Shown: positions 5,388 through 5,935 of the stretch, piece after piece
Position numbering within the stretch: position 1 is the stretch's first letter
Layout of the letters: every line of letters starts with the position of its first letter
DNA from: Chloroflexota bacterium
Lineage (GTDB): Bacteria > Chloroflexota > Anaerolineae > SpSt-600
Assembly (NCBI GenBank): GCA_011041825.1
Contig: DRAO01000262.1
Span: 1 to 5,935, forward strand
Direction of reading: 5' to 3'
Length of the DNA: 5,935 bases
Made by a program: the position numbers and the translations under genes
The notes under the pieces: generated by a model
What the model was told of the DNA's origin: nothing
The model's input: the letters and a program-made list of their open reading frames with translations, nothing else
Database searches by the model: none

Positions 5388-5935
5388 TTATAGATTTAAG
5401 CGCCTTGCGTTTGCAAGGCCCTGCTTCACCATCTGCTCTATGTCCAGCCCTTCTTCGGCTTTTCTTATGTCCTCCACCCTGGGACGGGTAGCTACACGGG
5501 ATGGCATCAGGAACTGGCAACAATCCTCCCCAGGTCTGATAGAGATTTCGTAAGTGCCGATGGTTTTGGCGACCTCGGTAATCTCCAGCTTGTCCATCCC
5601 AATCAGAGGGCGCAGGATGGGCATCGTGGCGGCGTCATTTATGGCGGTGATGCTTTCCAAGGTCTGGGAAGCCACCTGACCTAGAGAATCACCCGTGATA
5701 AGAGCGCTTCCCCCTTCCTCTCGGATGAGGCGTTCGGCAATCCGCACCATCAGGCGGCGGTAGAGAATGACCCGATACCGCACGGGTGCCGAGAGGGTTA
5801 TCTCCTGCTGGAGTTTGCCGATGGGTACTACGTAGAGGTACCGCTCCATCCCCCAGGCATTCAGCGTCCTAACGATGTCCGAGGCCTTCTCCTGTGAAGC
5901 CATCCAATCGCCAAAGGGTTCGCTATGGAAATGGA
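5388..5935 (-). CDS. thiI: tRNA 4-thiouridine synthetase ThiI, C-terminal part
   Basis: ThiI adenylates uridine 8 of tRNA and uses persulfide sulfur to form 4-thiouridine; in some bacteria it also supplies sulfur for thiamine thiazole. The visible 181 residues are the C-terminal part of the PP-loop ATPase domain. The frame runs to the window edge, and HFHSEPF, seven codons after the edge, matches the ThiI segment after the PP-loop. The ATG at 5903 is therefore internal, not the start. Conserved blocks are ALITGDSLGQVASQTLES, RPLIGMDKLEI, AKTIGTYEIS and EDCCQFLMP with its paired cysteines, then the usual TRP segment and a helical end NARRLNL. The protein stops without a rhodanese domain, as in most bacteria outside the E. 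coli type, so sulfur must come by another route. The THUMP domain and PP-loop itself lie beyond the right edge. It is the first visible gene of the probable thiI-lgt-GH57 unit. Confidence 0.95.
   Translation of the reverse strand, partial: HFHSEPFGDWMASQEKASDIVRTLNAWGMERYLYVVPIGKLQQEITLSAPVRYRVILYRRLMVRIAERLIREEGGSALITGDSLGQVASQTLESITAINDAATMPILRPLIGMDKLEITEVAKTIGTYEISIRPGEDCCQFLMPSRVATRPRVEDIRKAEEGLDIEQMVKQGLANARRLNL

Overview
The window carries four recognisable genes, all on the minus strand, in transcription order from the right edge: the C-terminal part of thiI (tRNA 4-thiouridine synthetase), lgt (prolipoprotein diacylglyceryl transferase), a GH57 family glucan-branching-type glycosidase, and a membrane-anchored GAF-PAS histidine kinase. 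A possible fifth gene begins at about position 70 and runs off the left edge. The region is GC-rich with short spacers (66, 51, 148 and 186 bp), which suggests co-transcription of at least thiI-lgt-GH57. No plus-strand gene is credible. Taxonomy can only be guessed: a thermophile-type GH57 branching enzyme, a ThiI without a rhodanese domain and a kinase with the HDLRSPL box would fit a Chloroflexota-like or other deep-branching bacterium.

The genes do not form one obvious pathway. thiI and lgt are housekeeping genes (tRNA modification; lipoprotein maturation). The GH57 enzyme points to glycogen or alpha-glucan metabolism. The kinase has no response regulator gene inside the window, so its partner is either beyond the left edge or elsewhere.

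The most unusual material lies between the genes. The spacer after the kinase (71-256) and the spacer after the GH57 gene (2591-2738) share two related sequence modules. One is a 24-bp hairpin in the same orientation in both (20/24 identical, with one swapped base pair that keeps the stem). The other is a 44-bp element in opposite orientations (37/44 identical without gaps), so the kinase gene is bracketed by an inverted pair. The left spacer holds four strong stem-loops in a row. A separate GC-rich palindrome with an 18-bp tandem duplication sits in frame inside the GH57 gene, beside the catalytic glutamate motif. Together these suggest a genome with mobile or dispersed palindromic repeats, but copy number elsewhere in the genome cannot be seen from here.
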